A stretch of DNA of 64,000 bases, taken from assembly GCA_947177165.1 (NCBI GenBank), contig CAMWTP010000019.1:22910-86909 (forward strand), in the 5' to 3' direction. The DNA is from an uncultured Lachnospiraceae bacterium (lineage in GTDB: Bacteria; Bacillota; Clostridia; Lachnospirales; Lachnospiraceae). The position numbers and the translations under genes are program-made. Under the pieces are notes generated by a model, which saw nothing but the letters and a program-made list of their open reading frames with translations, ran no database searches and was not told the origin of the DNA. Shown here piece after piece: positions 33,453 through 42,917 of this stretch (within the stretch, counting starts at the first letter, position 1; each line of letters begins with the position of its first letter).

Positions 33453-35474
33453 TCATCTCTGCAAGATCACCACATCTGCCCTGTTAAGCACTACATCATC
33501 CCCCTTGGAATACTCTTTTCCAGTCAGCAGATCTTTTCCTGCCTGTTCCACGGGAACAACCACAGTATCCTGAGTATGATTCAACAGAAACAGAAAATTC
33601 CCATTTTCATTCTCACGGACAGTTGCTTCTATGCCCTCTGGTGCATTGATTACCGGAGTTATCTGAAGCTCTTTGGCAATATCACTAATAAACGCAAGAT
33701 AAAATGCTTCACTGGAACGCGTTCCCACATAATATGCTTTGCCTTTTCCAAATATATGTTCTGTTATGACAGGCATCCCTGCATAAAAGTCAGATTCATA
33801 ATGCGCCAGCTCCCCTGCACCCCTAAGGTGCATCAGATCACATGCGATCTGCGCCGGATATGTTCTGCCCTTATATATAAAAGAATTTTCTTCCTCCGAC
33901 GGCAATGCGTCGATTTCCTCCACCCAGATTCCCAATATATCTTTCAGCCTGCCCGGATATCCCCCGGTAACCACCAGATCATGATCCTCCACATAACCGC
34001 TGAAATAGGTACTCAGGAAAGTGCCTCCCTGTCTCACATATTCGCGCAGCTTCTCATCATAACCCTCTTTGCACATATACAGGAGCGGCGCTATCACAAG
34101 CTTGTAATCTGACAATTCATCTTCCACGCTGATAAGATCCACCAGGTAGTGCCCTGAAAACAGAGCCTTATAATACTGCTTTACCTCCTGACAATATTTG
34201 ATCAGCCTGCTGGGACCTGCAGAATATTCGGCTGCCCACCAGTTATCCCAGTCAAATACAATGGCAATATCCGCATGCGTTCTCGCACCAAGAGTCAGTC
34301 CTTTGACTCGATTTTCCAATTCTTCTCCCAGTGCTTTCACTTCGCGGAAAACTCTGGTGTCCTCATTTCCAACATGGTCGATGAATGCACCATGGAATTT
34401 CTCGCAGGCGCCGATACTCCGCCTCATCTGAAAGAACATCACCGTATCCGCCCCATGTGCAACTGCCTGATAACTCCACAGACGCATGATTCCAGGGCGC
34501 TTTAGCCTGCATACGGGATTCCAGTTATTCACGCTAGGAGTCTGCTCTGCCAGGGCAAAGGACTTTCCTTGTTTCAACCCACGCATCAGATCATGTCTCA
34601 TGGCAACTTCCGCGGCATCATCCTCCGCATTTGGGTAATTATCCCATGCCACGAAATCCATATCCTTACTCCACTTCTGGTAATCCGTTGCTTTTATCAT
34701 ACCCATGATATTGGTGGTTACCGAAATCTGCGGCATATACCGCTTCAGTATTTGTTTCTCCATGTTATAACATGCCAGCAGACTGTCTGAATTAAATCTT
34801 GCATAGTCAAGAGAAATACCCTGAAATGTAGTGCGTATGCCATCGCTTTCAAATTCTTCTGTCAAAAGGCTTGGAACCACGACATCCTCCCAGTCATACA
34901 TGGTATGGCTCCAGAATGGTAAGTTCCATACTCGATTTAATTCCTCAATTGTTCCATATTTTTTCTGCAGCCATTTTCGGAACGCTTTCTCACAATTTTC
35001 ACAATAACACGCCCCTCCATATTCATTACAGATATGCCATGCCACAATATTGTCATATTTGGCATAGCGCTCAGCCAGCTTTTCAACCAATGCCGCTGCA
35101 TATTTATGGTAAGTGGGACTGTTCGGACAGAATACATGACGCCGGCCAAACTTTCTGCGTATGCCGTTATTCGGAGTCCGCAGTATATCCGGATATTTGC
35201 GTGCCATCCACGCTGGATATGCGCCAGTGGAAGTAGCCATAAATACCTTTAGACCGTTTTGGCGGACTAAGTCCATAATCTTATCCAATTTGCTGAAATC
35301 ATATGTTTCTTCACCCGGTTGAAGCATTGCCCAGTTAAATACGTTCAATGTCACAATGTCAACATGCGCAAGCTTCAACAGGCGCATATCCTCCTCCCAG
35401 ACTTCTTCCGGCCACTGCTCCGGATTATAGTCCCCGCCATATAAAATTTTTTTAATTTTTTCATTTCCAATCAT
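33453..35474 (-). CDS. Beta-galactosidase, GH42
   Basis: 673 residues in three domains: TIM barrel, trimerisation domain, C-terminal beta domain. It starts with YGGDYNPEQWP. The catalytic acid Glu is in WHICNEYGG (about 149), followed by the zinc-type CYCENC cysteines, and the nucleophile Glu in LAEQTP (about 310). It should release galactose from beta-galactan side chains of pectin. ATG 35474 is chosen with AGGAGG six bases upstream; the longer frame overlaps the kinase gene. Cytoplasmic. Same operon as the kinase and PL4 lyase, as in the B. subtilis yes cluster (YesZ). Confidence 0.92.
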   Translation of the reverse strand: MIGNEKIKKILYGGDYNPEQWPEEVWEEDMRLLKLAHVDIVTLNVFNWAMLQPGEETYDFSKLDKIMDLVRQNGLKVFMATSTGAYPAWMARKYPDILRTPNNGIRRKFGRRHVFCPNSPTYHKYAAALVEKLAERYAKYDNIVAWHICNEYGGACYCENCEKAFRKWLQKKYGTIEELNRVWNLPFWSHTMYDWEDVVVPSLLTEEFESDGIRTTFQGISLDYARFNSDSLLACYNMEKQILKRYMPQISVTTNIMGMIKATDYQKWSKDMDFVAWDNYPNAEDDAAEVAMRHDLMRGLKQGKSFALAEQTPSVNNWNPVCRLKRPGIMRLWSYQAVAHGADTVMFFQMRRSIGACEKFHGAFIDHVGNEDTRVFREVKALGEELENRVKGLTLGARTHADIAIVFDWDNWWAAEYSAGPSRLIKYCQEVKQYYKALFSGHYLVDLISVEDELSDYKLVIAPLLYMCKEGYDEKLREYVRQGGTFLSTYFSGYVEDHDLVVTGGYPGRLKDILGIWVEEIDALPSEEENSFIYKGRTYPAQIACDLMHLRGAGELAHYESDFYAGMPVITEHIFGKGKAYYVGTRSSEAFYLAFISDIAKELQITPVINAPEGIEATVRENENGNFLFLLNHTQDTVVVPVEQAGKDLLTGKEYSKGDDVVLNRADVVILQR

Positions 35475-35512
35475 AAATAGCCTCCTCTTTCCCTTTCGTT
35501 CTCCATATACGC

Positions 35513-37288
35513 TCAATCTGTCTCAACGATTCCAAGTCTCCGCTGATGTTCATCCACACTCATTTTGGGTATCGTAATAATAACCTTTATGCCATTGGGC
35601 TGATTCCGCTCTAACACAACACCGTATTCCTCACCATAAAACAGCCGGATACGATTTGCGATACTGCCTAATCCATATCCCTTTCCACTGTTCGCCATAC
35701 TGCGCAGCTGCAGATTTATCTCTTCCACCCGCTCTTCGGAAAGACCTGTTCCATTGTCAGCAATCATAAACCGAATACGATTTTCAGCGGCCAACACACA
35801 CATGATATCCATCGTATGGTACTCTTCTGCTTCTGACAGGGCATGAACAAAATAGTTCTCGATCGCAGGCTGGATCAAATGCGCAAGGATACCGCATTCC
35901 TGAAGTTCTGCATCAATGGCATAAGTAACATCCACAGCATCGTGAAACCGCAGCTGCAAAAGTGCCATATAAATACTGCAAAAGGATATTTCTTCGCGAA
36001 TTGACAGCACGGGTGATGCGTCTGTTATATTGCGGAAAATACGGGATAATTTTTCGATATAATCTGCATTTTCCAAATCTCCGCTTCGAAACAGGTTTCC
36101 CCGAATAATCTCCAGGGTATTATACAGGAAGTGGGGATTAAACCTGGCCTGGATCTGGTTCAATTCAGCCCTGTTTTGCTTCAGGCGCATCTGATATTCT
36201 CTTTCGATACTTTCCTTCAACCGTACTGTCATCGCGTTGATATTATTGGCTATCTCGTCAAACTCGTCGTTCAGATCTGTTACCTGTAACCTGTAATCCA
36301 GCTCGTTGCTGCCGATTATGGCAAGACCGTTTTGAATCTGCATGACCTTAAGGAAAATCTGCCTTGACGAATACAGATAAAGCACAAGTGCAAAAAAGGA
36401 AAAGAAAACCAGAACCAACAGTATCAGCCAGGTCACACTGTTACTCTCTTTGACTATCTGCCACCACGGCATTATATACGCAGCTGTCAGCCCTCTGCCC
36501 CTGTTGCGAATCACACCTGTAAACCAGACACTGTGGTCTGTATCCGCATGATATGCAGATTCTTCTCCCAGCCATTCTGTCTGAAAATCTCCCACATATC
36601 TTTTTCCCTCCGAATCATAGATCACACCATTTTCGTTGACGAGAATGAATGCAGCAGAGATCTCTGACGCATCCTGTCTGATGATCTGATCAAAAATATC
36701 CGCATTATACCCCACGATAATACATCCGCCATCGTTTCCCCCTAATGCCCCGCCTTTTACCATAAACGCATTTCTTGTGTTCCCATTATCGTCTTTCCAT
36801 TCATAACGTCCAAGCAGCTGCATCCGCCTGCCGCTCTCATCGTTTCCTTCCAATATCCCCGGCCAAAAATCTTTCAGGGAATTGCCGTTGACAGTAAAAC
36901 AATAATTATGAACCGCATCAGGATTATAAAGCGCAATAAAGGATACCGCTTCATCCTGCCTGAGCATTTCCCCGAGCAGCGAAACCAACCTGGCACGCTC
37001 TGTGGCGTCAGGAATACTTTCTCCACTCCTGCTAAAATAGGAACGTATCATTCTTTCATTATCCTCAGATGCAAAAATCGGCACATATATTTCTGAAAAG
37101 CTGCTTATCTTTTCATCATATAGTTCATAAACCTCCTGCATTACAGCTTCACACTGCTGCATTATGTTTTCTTTTTGAACAATATAAGAAGAGGAACAGG
37201 TTATTACCGCGAACATCACAAGAATAATAAAAAGCCAAATAATAAACAGCCTGTTGACTGGCCTTATTTTGTACTTTCTTTTTTCCAT
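35513..37288 (-). CDS. YesM-type sensor histidine kinase
   Basis: 591 residues. Two membrane helices (about 15-35 and 285-310) flank a large extracytoplasmic sensor domain. A HAMP region follows, then a His_kinase domain with the phospho-acceptor in RFNPHFLYNTLE (about H384) and an ATPase domain with ADNGTGLSEE and GYGLGSIANRI. ATG 37288 follows AGGAGGATCATTT. It lies inside the transporter/hydrolase operon, while its likely partner, the YesN-type regulator, is divergent at 41300. It should sense pectin fragments or the binding-protein complex outside the cell. Confidence 0.9.
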   Translation of the reverse strand: MEKRKYKIRPVNRLFIIWLFIILVMFAVITCSSSYIVQKENIMQQCEAVMQEVYELYDEKISSFSEIYVPIFASEDNERMIRSYFSRSGESIPDATERARLVSLLGEMLRQDEAVSFIALYNPDAVHNYCFTVNGNSLKDFWPGILEGNDESGRRMQLLGRYEWKDDNGNTRNAFMVKGGALGGNDGGCIIVGYNADIFDQIIRQDASEISAAFILVNENGVIYDSEGKRYVGDFQTEWLGEESAYHADTDHSVWFTGVIRNRGRGLTAAYIMPWWQIVKESNSVTWLILLVLVFFSFFALVLYLYSSRQIFLKVMQIQNGLAIIGSNELDYRLQVTDLNDEFDEIANNINAMTVRLKESIEREYQMRLKQNRAELNQIQARFNPHFLYNTLEIIRGNLFRSGDLENADYIEKLSRIFRNITDASPVLSIREEISFCSIYMALLQLRFHDAVDVTYAIDAELQECGILAHLIQPAIENYFVHALSEAEEYHTMDIMCVLAAENRIRFMIADNGTGLSEERVEEINLQLRSMANSGKGYGLGSIANRIRLFYGEEYGVVLERNQPNGIKVIITIPKMSVDEHQRRLGIVETD

Positions 37289-37387
37289 AAATGATCCTCC
37301 TGGAACATGGCACACTCCGTATAATCCGCTGCATCTACAAACAGGATACGAACTGCCGCCCTTTTTGGACGGCAGCAAAACACTGTA

Positions 37388-39115
37388 TTACGAATTATTA
37401 AGCGATGCCCAAGCTGCCCTGGCATTCGCAATATCATCCAGCTTATACTGTATCACATCATCAATACCAAGCGATTCACATTGTGCTTTCATGTCTTTCC
37501 AGATCGAATTGAATTCATCCTCACTAGTCGCAAATACCATGCGCCAGGAAGCTGGAACGATCACATCCTTTAGAGCCGCTTTTGTCATTATCATGGCGTC
37601 ATCATCTGGCGTCAGGAATGTAGAGAATCCCTCCGTCTGCTCCGCATAGGTCCAATTCTTATCATCTAACATCTCCCTCAGATAAGTATAACCATAATGC
37701 TCTGTCCAATCCTTTGCCAAATCACTGCTGTACAGATAATCATAGTAGCTCGGGAAATAGTTAAAATTATAACTGGTTCCAACATCCAGAAGATAACCAC
37801 TGTTGATCAGATAAGTAATATTCCAATACTCAATTGACTGATCCGCCGGTATATTAAGTTCTGTACCATCTGCCATCGTCCGTGCAAACGTCTCAGTGAT
37901 TGTCGGAACACCGTTGTCGTCATAGTTCCAGCGCATCTCATCACCCGGATATCCACTCACCAATGTTAGCAGATCCTCCTCATTTGCCAGTATATCAAGG
38001 AACCTGAGCGCTGCATCCACATTATCACAGGAGGAGGAAATGCAGTAGCCGCCCGCCGGAAGAGAAGATGCAATGTTATAAGTGGGAATGAACTCATCAA
38101 ATACCACCGGATAATAACCATCACTCTCCAACCCCGGGTCACCTGCCCATCCCGCCAAAGCTGCACCGCTTTTAATTTTCTCCCATGCAGTCGATCTGGT
38201 CTGGGACAGTGAATCCGGATCGATCAGACCTGCCTGATTCAGATCATACATATATTTCAGGGCACGATAATATGTGCTGCCGTCATCAAACATAGAGGTA
38301 CCTGACTGTGTACGTACATCATACTCAATTCCCCACCCAAGATAAGTTTCTGATTTCCCAAGCAGACAATACACACTCAGAATATTCCAAAAATGATCGG
38401 TATCAAAATCAGAGAACAGGTTCATCGCGTATGTCGGAATGCCATCCTCCGTTTGTGGACGGGTTTCCTTCATCGCCTTAAATACTTCAACAGAGTCCTC
38501 TAATGTACCAAATTCCGGATAACCTGCTTCTGCATAAATGCCCCAGTTCATTTTGATAGCAAAACGCTCCGTATCAGCAACCACATTCATAGAGCTGGGA
38601 CCAACCATACCAATATAATAAACATTGCCAGTGCCGTTACTGTTATACTCGCGGGCATATTCAAAAAATGGATCAAACAAGTCCGCATGCGCGGTAATAT
38701 TGGGCATCTGATCCAGATAATCATCCAATGGAATGATCAGACCGCCCTCAGCAGCTGTCAGCATCTCCTGCTGCGGAAGCCAGATTACATCTGCCAGTTC
38801 ACCCGAAGCCAGCTGCGCCTGCAGCTTTTCGGAAGAGTAAGGAACCACCTCGACCGAAAGCCCCCGATCCTCAAAAAACTTTCCGAGGCCACCAGTCAGC
38901 CTGCCGCTTCCGGAATTTGCATTTGTTCCAAAAAAGGTGATAGATGCCAATTCACCCGCCCCGGTCTGCAGTGAACCTGCTCCTCCCTGACTTACACTCC
39001 CTTCATCTGTTTTCTGGGAGACTTCCTGATTTTCATCATTCTGTCCACCGCATCCGCTGAGCAACCCAATTACCATCGAAGCTGCAACAAATAAACTTAT
39101 TCCTTTCCTTTTCAT
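37388..39115 (-). CDS. Extracellular sugar-binding lipoprotein of an ABC transporter
   Basis: 575 residues. A signal peptide ends at lipobox LLSGCGG (Cys about 23), then comes an acidic linker and a family 1 type solute-binding fold. It is the LplA/YtcQ-like large binding protein that goes with LplB/LplC permeases. It presumably captures rhamnogalacturonan-derived oligosaccharides. ATG 39115 is chosen, GGAGG six bases upstream, over the ATG two codons earlier. No ATPase gene lies in the window; these systems often share a general MsmX-type ATPase encoded elsewhere. Confidence 0.9.
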   Translation of the reverse strand: MKRKGISLFVAASMVIGLLSGCGGQNDENQEVSQKTDEGSVSQGGAGSLQTGAGELASITFFGTNANSGSGRLTGGLGKFFEDRGLSVEVVPYSSEKLQAQLASGELADVIWLPQQEMLTAAEGGLIIPLDDYLDQMPNITAHADLFDPFFEYAREYNSNGTGNVYYIGMVGPSSMNVVADTERFAIKMNWGIYAEAGYPEFGTLEDSVEVFKAMKETRPQTEDGIPTYAMNLFSDFDTDHFWNILSVYCLLGKSETYLGWGIEYDVRTQSGTSMFDDGSTYYRALKYMYDLNQAGLIDPDSLSQTRSTAWEKIKSGAALAGWAGDPGLESDGYYPVVFDEFIPTYNIASSLPAGGYCISSSCDNVDAALRFLDILANEEDLLTLVSGYPGDEMRWNYDDNGVPTITETFARTMADGTELNIPADQSIEYWNITYLINSGYLLDVGTSYNFNYFPSYYDYLYSSDLAKDWTEHYGYTYLREMLDDKNWTYAEQTEGFSTFLTPDDDAMIMTKAALKDVIVPASWRMVFATSEDEFNSIWKDMKAQCESLGIDDVIQYKLDDIANARAAWASLNNS

Positions 39116-39145
39116 CGTCATCCTCCTTTATTTTATTGTACCATG

Positions 39146-40069
39146 TCAGCCTTTCACTGCACCAATCATCATACCCTGTGCATAATACCGCTGTATAAAA
39201 GGATATACACAGATTATCGGTATGATGGTTACAATCGCCATCGTGTTTCGAACTGAAGTAGTCGAAATCTGTGTTGCCCGATCCAACATACTCATATCGG
39301 TCATGCTGTTAATACTGGAAGCAATCGCTGTTGCCTGGTTGAGATATTCATATAATGTAAACTGTAAGGTATACAATTTTGAATCTGTTATGTAAAGCAA
39401 AGTATCCATATAAGAATTCCATGCACTCACCGCACTAAACAGACCAACTGTCGCCAGAATCGGTTTTGAGAGTGGAAATACAATACTGACAAATCTGCGA
39501 ACATAACCGGCTCCATCTATCTGTGCTGATTCCTCGAGAGATGCCGGCAGAGATTCAATAAAAGTTTTTACAAGTACCATGTTATATACCCTGATCAGTC
39601 CTGGAATAATATATACCCAGTAATTATTGAGAAGCCCCAGCATTCTGATATTCATATATACCGGAATCATTCCAGCCGAAAAATACATTGTAACAATCGT
39701 CATGCGATACAGTAATTTTCGATGTTTCATATGTTCTTTTGTAAATAAATAGCCCAATATCGCAGTGGCGATCAGAGTCAGCGCAGTTCCCAGGATCGTA
39801 CGGCTGACCGAGATAAATGCGGAGTTCATTACGTTATCTAACTTAAAAATATTAACATAATTGTTTAAATGAAACCCAATCGGTTTATACATGACCAATC
39901 CAAGATCCACATAATCATTACGACTGATCGTATTTATTACCAGATAATAAAACGGATAAATACAAATAAATGCAATCAGTGCAAAGATCATGTAAGTAAC
40001 TGCATAAAATATTTTGTCAGTTGTTGAGAGCTTTCTTTTTTTCACTGCCAATTCTTTTTGTACCCCCAA
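39146..40069 (-). CDS. Sugar ABC transporter permease, LplC/YtcP type
   Basis: 307 residues, six membrane helices, with the EAA-type loop ESAQIDGAGYVRRFVSIVFPLSKP that docks the ATPase. The start is TTG at 40069, nine bases after AGGAGG; an internal GTG is less well placed. It follows the other permease by 17 bases and precedes the binding-protein gene, giving the common order permease-permease-binding protein. Confidence 0.9.
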   Translation of the reverse strand: MGVQKELAVKKRKLSTTDKIFYAVTYMIFALIAFICIYPFYYLVINTISRNDYVDLGLVMYKPIGFHLNNYVNIFKLDNVMNSAFISVSRTILGTALTLIATAILGYLFTKEHMKHRKLLYRMTIVTMYFSAGMIPVYMNIRMLGLLNNYWVYIIPGLIRVYNMVLVKTFIESLPASLEESAQIDGAGYVRRFVSIVFPLSKPILATVGLFSAVSAWNSYMDTLLYITDSKLYTLQFTLYEYLNQATAIASSINSMTDMSMLDRATQISTTSVRNTMAIVTIIPIICVYPFIQRYYAQGMMIGAVKG

Positions 40070-40086
40070 TGCTATTCCCCTCCTTT

Positions 40087-41025
40087 TTAGAATGCGCTTG
40101 TTCCACGTACCAGTTTAGAAAACCAGTTTGCACCTGCGAATAGAATTATAGAAATCACCGATTTCATAACACCGACAGCTGTTGAATAAGAAATCAGGCC
40201 GGAACCAATACCCATGTTGTAAACATACAGATCCAATGTCTCAATATAAGGTTTTGTCATAGCATTGCTGAACAACTGCTGCTGTTCCATGCCAGTATTC
40301 AGGAAATTGCCAATACTCATTATCAGCAGCACGAAAAAGGTAGGAATCAATTGTGGCAGTATGATATGCCATATGCGGCGCATACGCCCGGCGCCATCAA
40401 CCTCTGCCGCCTCCAGTATCTCATGGTCAAGACCTGCGATCGCCGCAAGATAGACAATGGCATTCCAGCCAAGAGACTTCCACAATGATAACAAAGCCAT
40501 TTTCAACCAGACATGATCGCTGGAAGTCAGAAAAGAAATTCCATTTTCGATCACACCTAACTGCTTTAACACATTATTGACAAACCCTGTGTCAACCGCC
40601 AGCATACCATAAGCCAGTGCATACAGAATAACCCATGAGATAAAGTTGGGCAAGGTCGTAACGGTCTGAACAAACTTGCGGAATTTAACAGACCGAAGTT
40701 CATTTAAAAATACTGCGAAAAACATAGGAAGTGGCATTAAAAGATAATTGATCAACTGAAGCCCCAATGTATTACGAATGACCTCAAAAAGTCTGGTACG
40801 CATCGCCGGCTGCATAAAAAGGGTAGTAAAATTGCTCAATCCAACCCAGTCACTTTCAAACACAGAACGACCTGGCTTATAGTTGACGAACGCAAACGAC
40901 CACCCCCATAACGGCAGATAATTGAACACAAAAATAAAAATCATAAACGGCATTGCCATCCAGAAAAGCCTTTTCCCATCTCGCTCATGAGTTGTCTGCT
41001 TTGCTGTTTTTTTTAACTTGTGCAT
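40087..41025 (-). CDS. Sugar ABC transporter permease, LplB type
   Basis: 312 residues, six membrane helices, with the EAA loop EAAEVDGAGRMRRIWHIILP. First gene of a seven-gene minus-strand operon that runs through the second permease, binding protein, kinase, GH42, PL4 lyase and exo-lyase to 28989. ATG 41025 follows AAGGAG by eight bases; an upstream GTG (41034) overlaps that site and is less likely. Confidence 0.9.
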   Translation of the reverse strand: MHKLKKTAKQTTHERDGKRLFWMAMPFMIFIFVFNYLPLWGWSFAFVNYKPGRSVFESDWVGLSNFTTLFMQPAMRTRLFEVIRNTLGLQLINYLLMPLPMFFAVFLNELRSVKFRKFVQTVTTLPNFISWVILYALAYGMLAVDTGFVNNVLKQLGVIENGISFLTSSDHVWLKMALLSLWKSLGWNAIVYLAAIAGLDHEILEAAEVDGAGRMRRIWHIILPQLIPTFFVLLIMSIGNFLNTGMEQQQLFSNAMTKPYIETLDLYVYNMGIGSGLISYSTAVGVMKSVISIILFAGANWFSKLVRGTSAF

Positions 41026-41299
41026 CCTTTTCACTCCTTTCTTTCAATAGTTCCTTAACTTTGTTAATAGTGCCATAATACTTTCGTTTCTTGCCCTTCC
41101 TTTTCGTCAAATTTAGTATAACATTGGTTTATTTTCTGGGTATATATGAAAAAAATGACCTTTTGTTGATAATTTGTATTTTATTTATAATTTCTTTAGA
41201 TTTATATCAAAATGTCATCCCCCAAAGAGAAAACGGTTGTCAGTATCAGATTTTATATGCTATATTAAGATATATAAAATTGACAGGAGGCAAAATTGT
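41026..41299. promoter_or_regulatory. Divergent promoter region of the transporter operon and YesN-type regulator
   Basis: AT-rich 270-base intergenic. On the minus strand a TATTAT -10-like box lies near 41075, and TAAGGAACT follows in the leader at about 41057-41049, sharing AAGGAACT with the rhamnosidase and DUF5107 leaders. On the plus strand the regulator leader ends AGGAGG (41285-41290). It is the likely target of the YesN-type regulator. Confidence 0.5.
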
Positions 41300-42790
41300 A
41301 TGAATGATATTCTGTTGGTAGATGATGAGCAAGCAATATTACAAAGCTTGTCCTCCGCACTTGATTGGTCAGAATATGGTTTCTCGCATATCTACATGGC
41401 AAACAGCGCAAAAGAAGCAATATGTATCATGAAAAAAAACTTGATCGATCTAATCATTCTTGACATTCAAATGCCTGGAATGACGGGATTAGATATGCTG
41501 AAAAACATTCGTACAAAATATCCAAATACCCATTGTATCCTGATCTCTGCATACAGCAAATTTGAATATGCAAAAGAAGCGTTACAACTCAATGTAGAAA
41601 ATTATCTTTTAAAGCCGATCGATATCACTGAGCTTCGTGAGACAGTAACCCGTGCAGTGGAAAATATCACGAAAGCTGCCTCCTCTTCCCATAACCTGTT
41701 TGAACGCAATCTTCTGGACCGCTGGCTTCATGGACGTATCACCAGCGATGAGTTGCTCGAACATAGTCAGTATACCCATTACAATGTGCTGTTACGCCAA
41801 TATTATGTAGTGCTGGTTCATTTGGCAGACAATGCTGGTACTGTGCTCCATACCCTGGCTTCCGCATTTCCTCCGGATTTTGTTACCTATACTCTAAAAT
41901 CAGACAATGATACTGGTATTTTATTGCTCGGAGGACATGAGCTTTCTGAAATTTATGTAAAAGAAGCTGCCATATCCATTATTGCAGCCTACCCTAATAG
42001 CCAGATTATATGCGGGTCTTGTGCCATTGGCAGCAATGACGTCAACAAAAGCCTGACTGATGCTCAATATACATTGGAATATACCCGACTGGCCGGATAC
42101 ACCGGCTACCAGTCTTTTGATCAGATAGACTGGCATCTTCTTGATCCATCACAATTAGCCCAGTTAAATGATATGCTGCAGCTTGCACCTTCAAAAAATC
42201 AGATCAATAGCTTTATTGACCAGATCACTGATCGAAATACTGGATTTAAAGGAGATTACCAAAATCTTTATGCAGAAATCTGTCTGGCACTAATGAACAT
42301 GATGGAAGATACGATTCAAAAGGAAACATTTTTCCCGCCATTGCCCTCTCCATACACACAGACGAATTTTGAAATGGCTGTTACAAATGCAATCCTTTTA
42401 CTCGGCAACCACAGACAACAATACACGCTAAACTGTTCTCCCATAATCCAGCGTGTTATACGATATATCCAGGATAACCTGAGCAGTTCCATTTCGATCA
42501 AACATTTTTGTGAGCAGACTAATATGAACCCTACTTATATCGGAAGACTTTTCAGGGAAGAACTGGGCATGTATTTCAGTGAATATGTATCAAACATACG
42601 TATTAATAAAGCCAAACACCTTTTGGAAAGTACATCCTATTCTGTCAGTGACATAGCAAGACAGGTTGGAATGTATGATGTCAGCTATTTCGTCCAGTGT
42701 TTCAAAAAGAAAGAACGGATATCACCGATGAAATACAGACAGGCTGTCTCCCAGAACAAGGCAGATTTTCATAATCATCCCATGGGATGA
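41300..42790 (+). CDS. YesN-type response regulator (receiver + AraC HTH)
   Basis: 496 residues: a receiver domain at 1-120 with DD near 8-9, phospho-acceptor D55 (ILDIQMPG) and Lys in LLKPID, a middle region of ~250 residues, and a C-terminal AraC-type double HTH (about 395-490) with IKHFCEQTNMNPTYIGRLFR and ARQVGMYDVSYFVQCFKKK. ATG 41300 is chosen with AGGAGG nine bases upstream. It pairs with the YesM-type kinase encoded in the operon it faces and should activate that operon. Confidence 0.92.
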   Translation: MNDILLVDDEQAILQSLSSALDWSEYGFSHIYMANSAKEAICIMKKNLIDLIILDIQMPGMTGLDMLKNIRTKYPNTHCILISAYSKFEYAKEALQLNVENYLLKPIDITELRETVTRAVENITKAASSSHNLFERNLLDRWLHGRITSDELLEHSQYTHYNVLLRQYYVVLVHLADNAGTVLHTLASAFPPDFVTYTLKSDNDTGILLLGGHELSEIYVKEAAISIIAAYPNSQIICGSCAIGSNDVNKSLTDAQYTLEYTRLAGYTGYQSFDQIDWHLLDPSQLAQLNDMLQLAPSKNQINSFIDQITDRNTGFKGDYQNLYAEICLALMNMMEDTIQKETFFPPLPSPYTQTNFEMAVTNAILLLGNHRQQYTLNCSPIIQRVIRYIQDNLSSSISIKHFCEQTNMNPTYIGRLFREELGMYFSEYVSNIRINKAKHLLESTSYSVSDIARQVGMYDVSYFVQCFKKKERISPMKYRQAVSQNKADFHNHPMG

Positions 42791-42917
42791 TTCCCCTTAC
42801 AAAATCTTTAAAAAATATCTCCCACATGTCGGTATAGCTTGTTTGTTTCGCCACCGATATGCGGGAGTTCATATTGCGACATGATTAAACGGCATCTGGG
42901 CATGCACCAAATCCGCA

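Noticed and set aside
33384..34112. Plus-strand frames antisense to the GH42/PL4 junction
   Set aside because: They overlap two good genes and show no family features.
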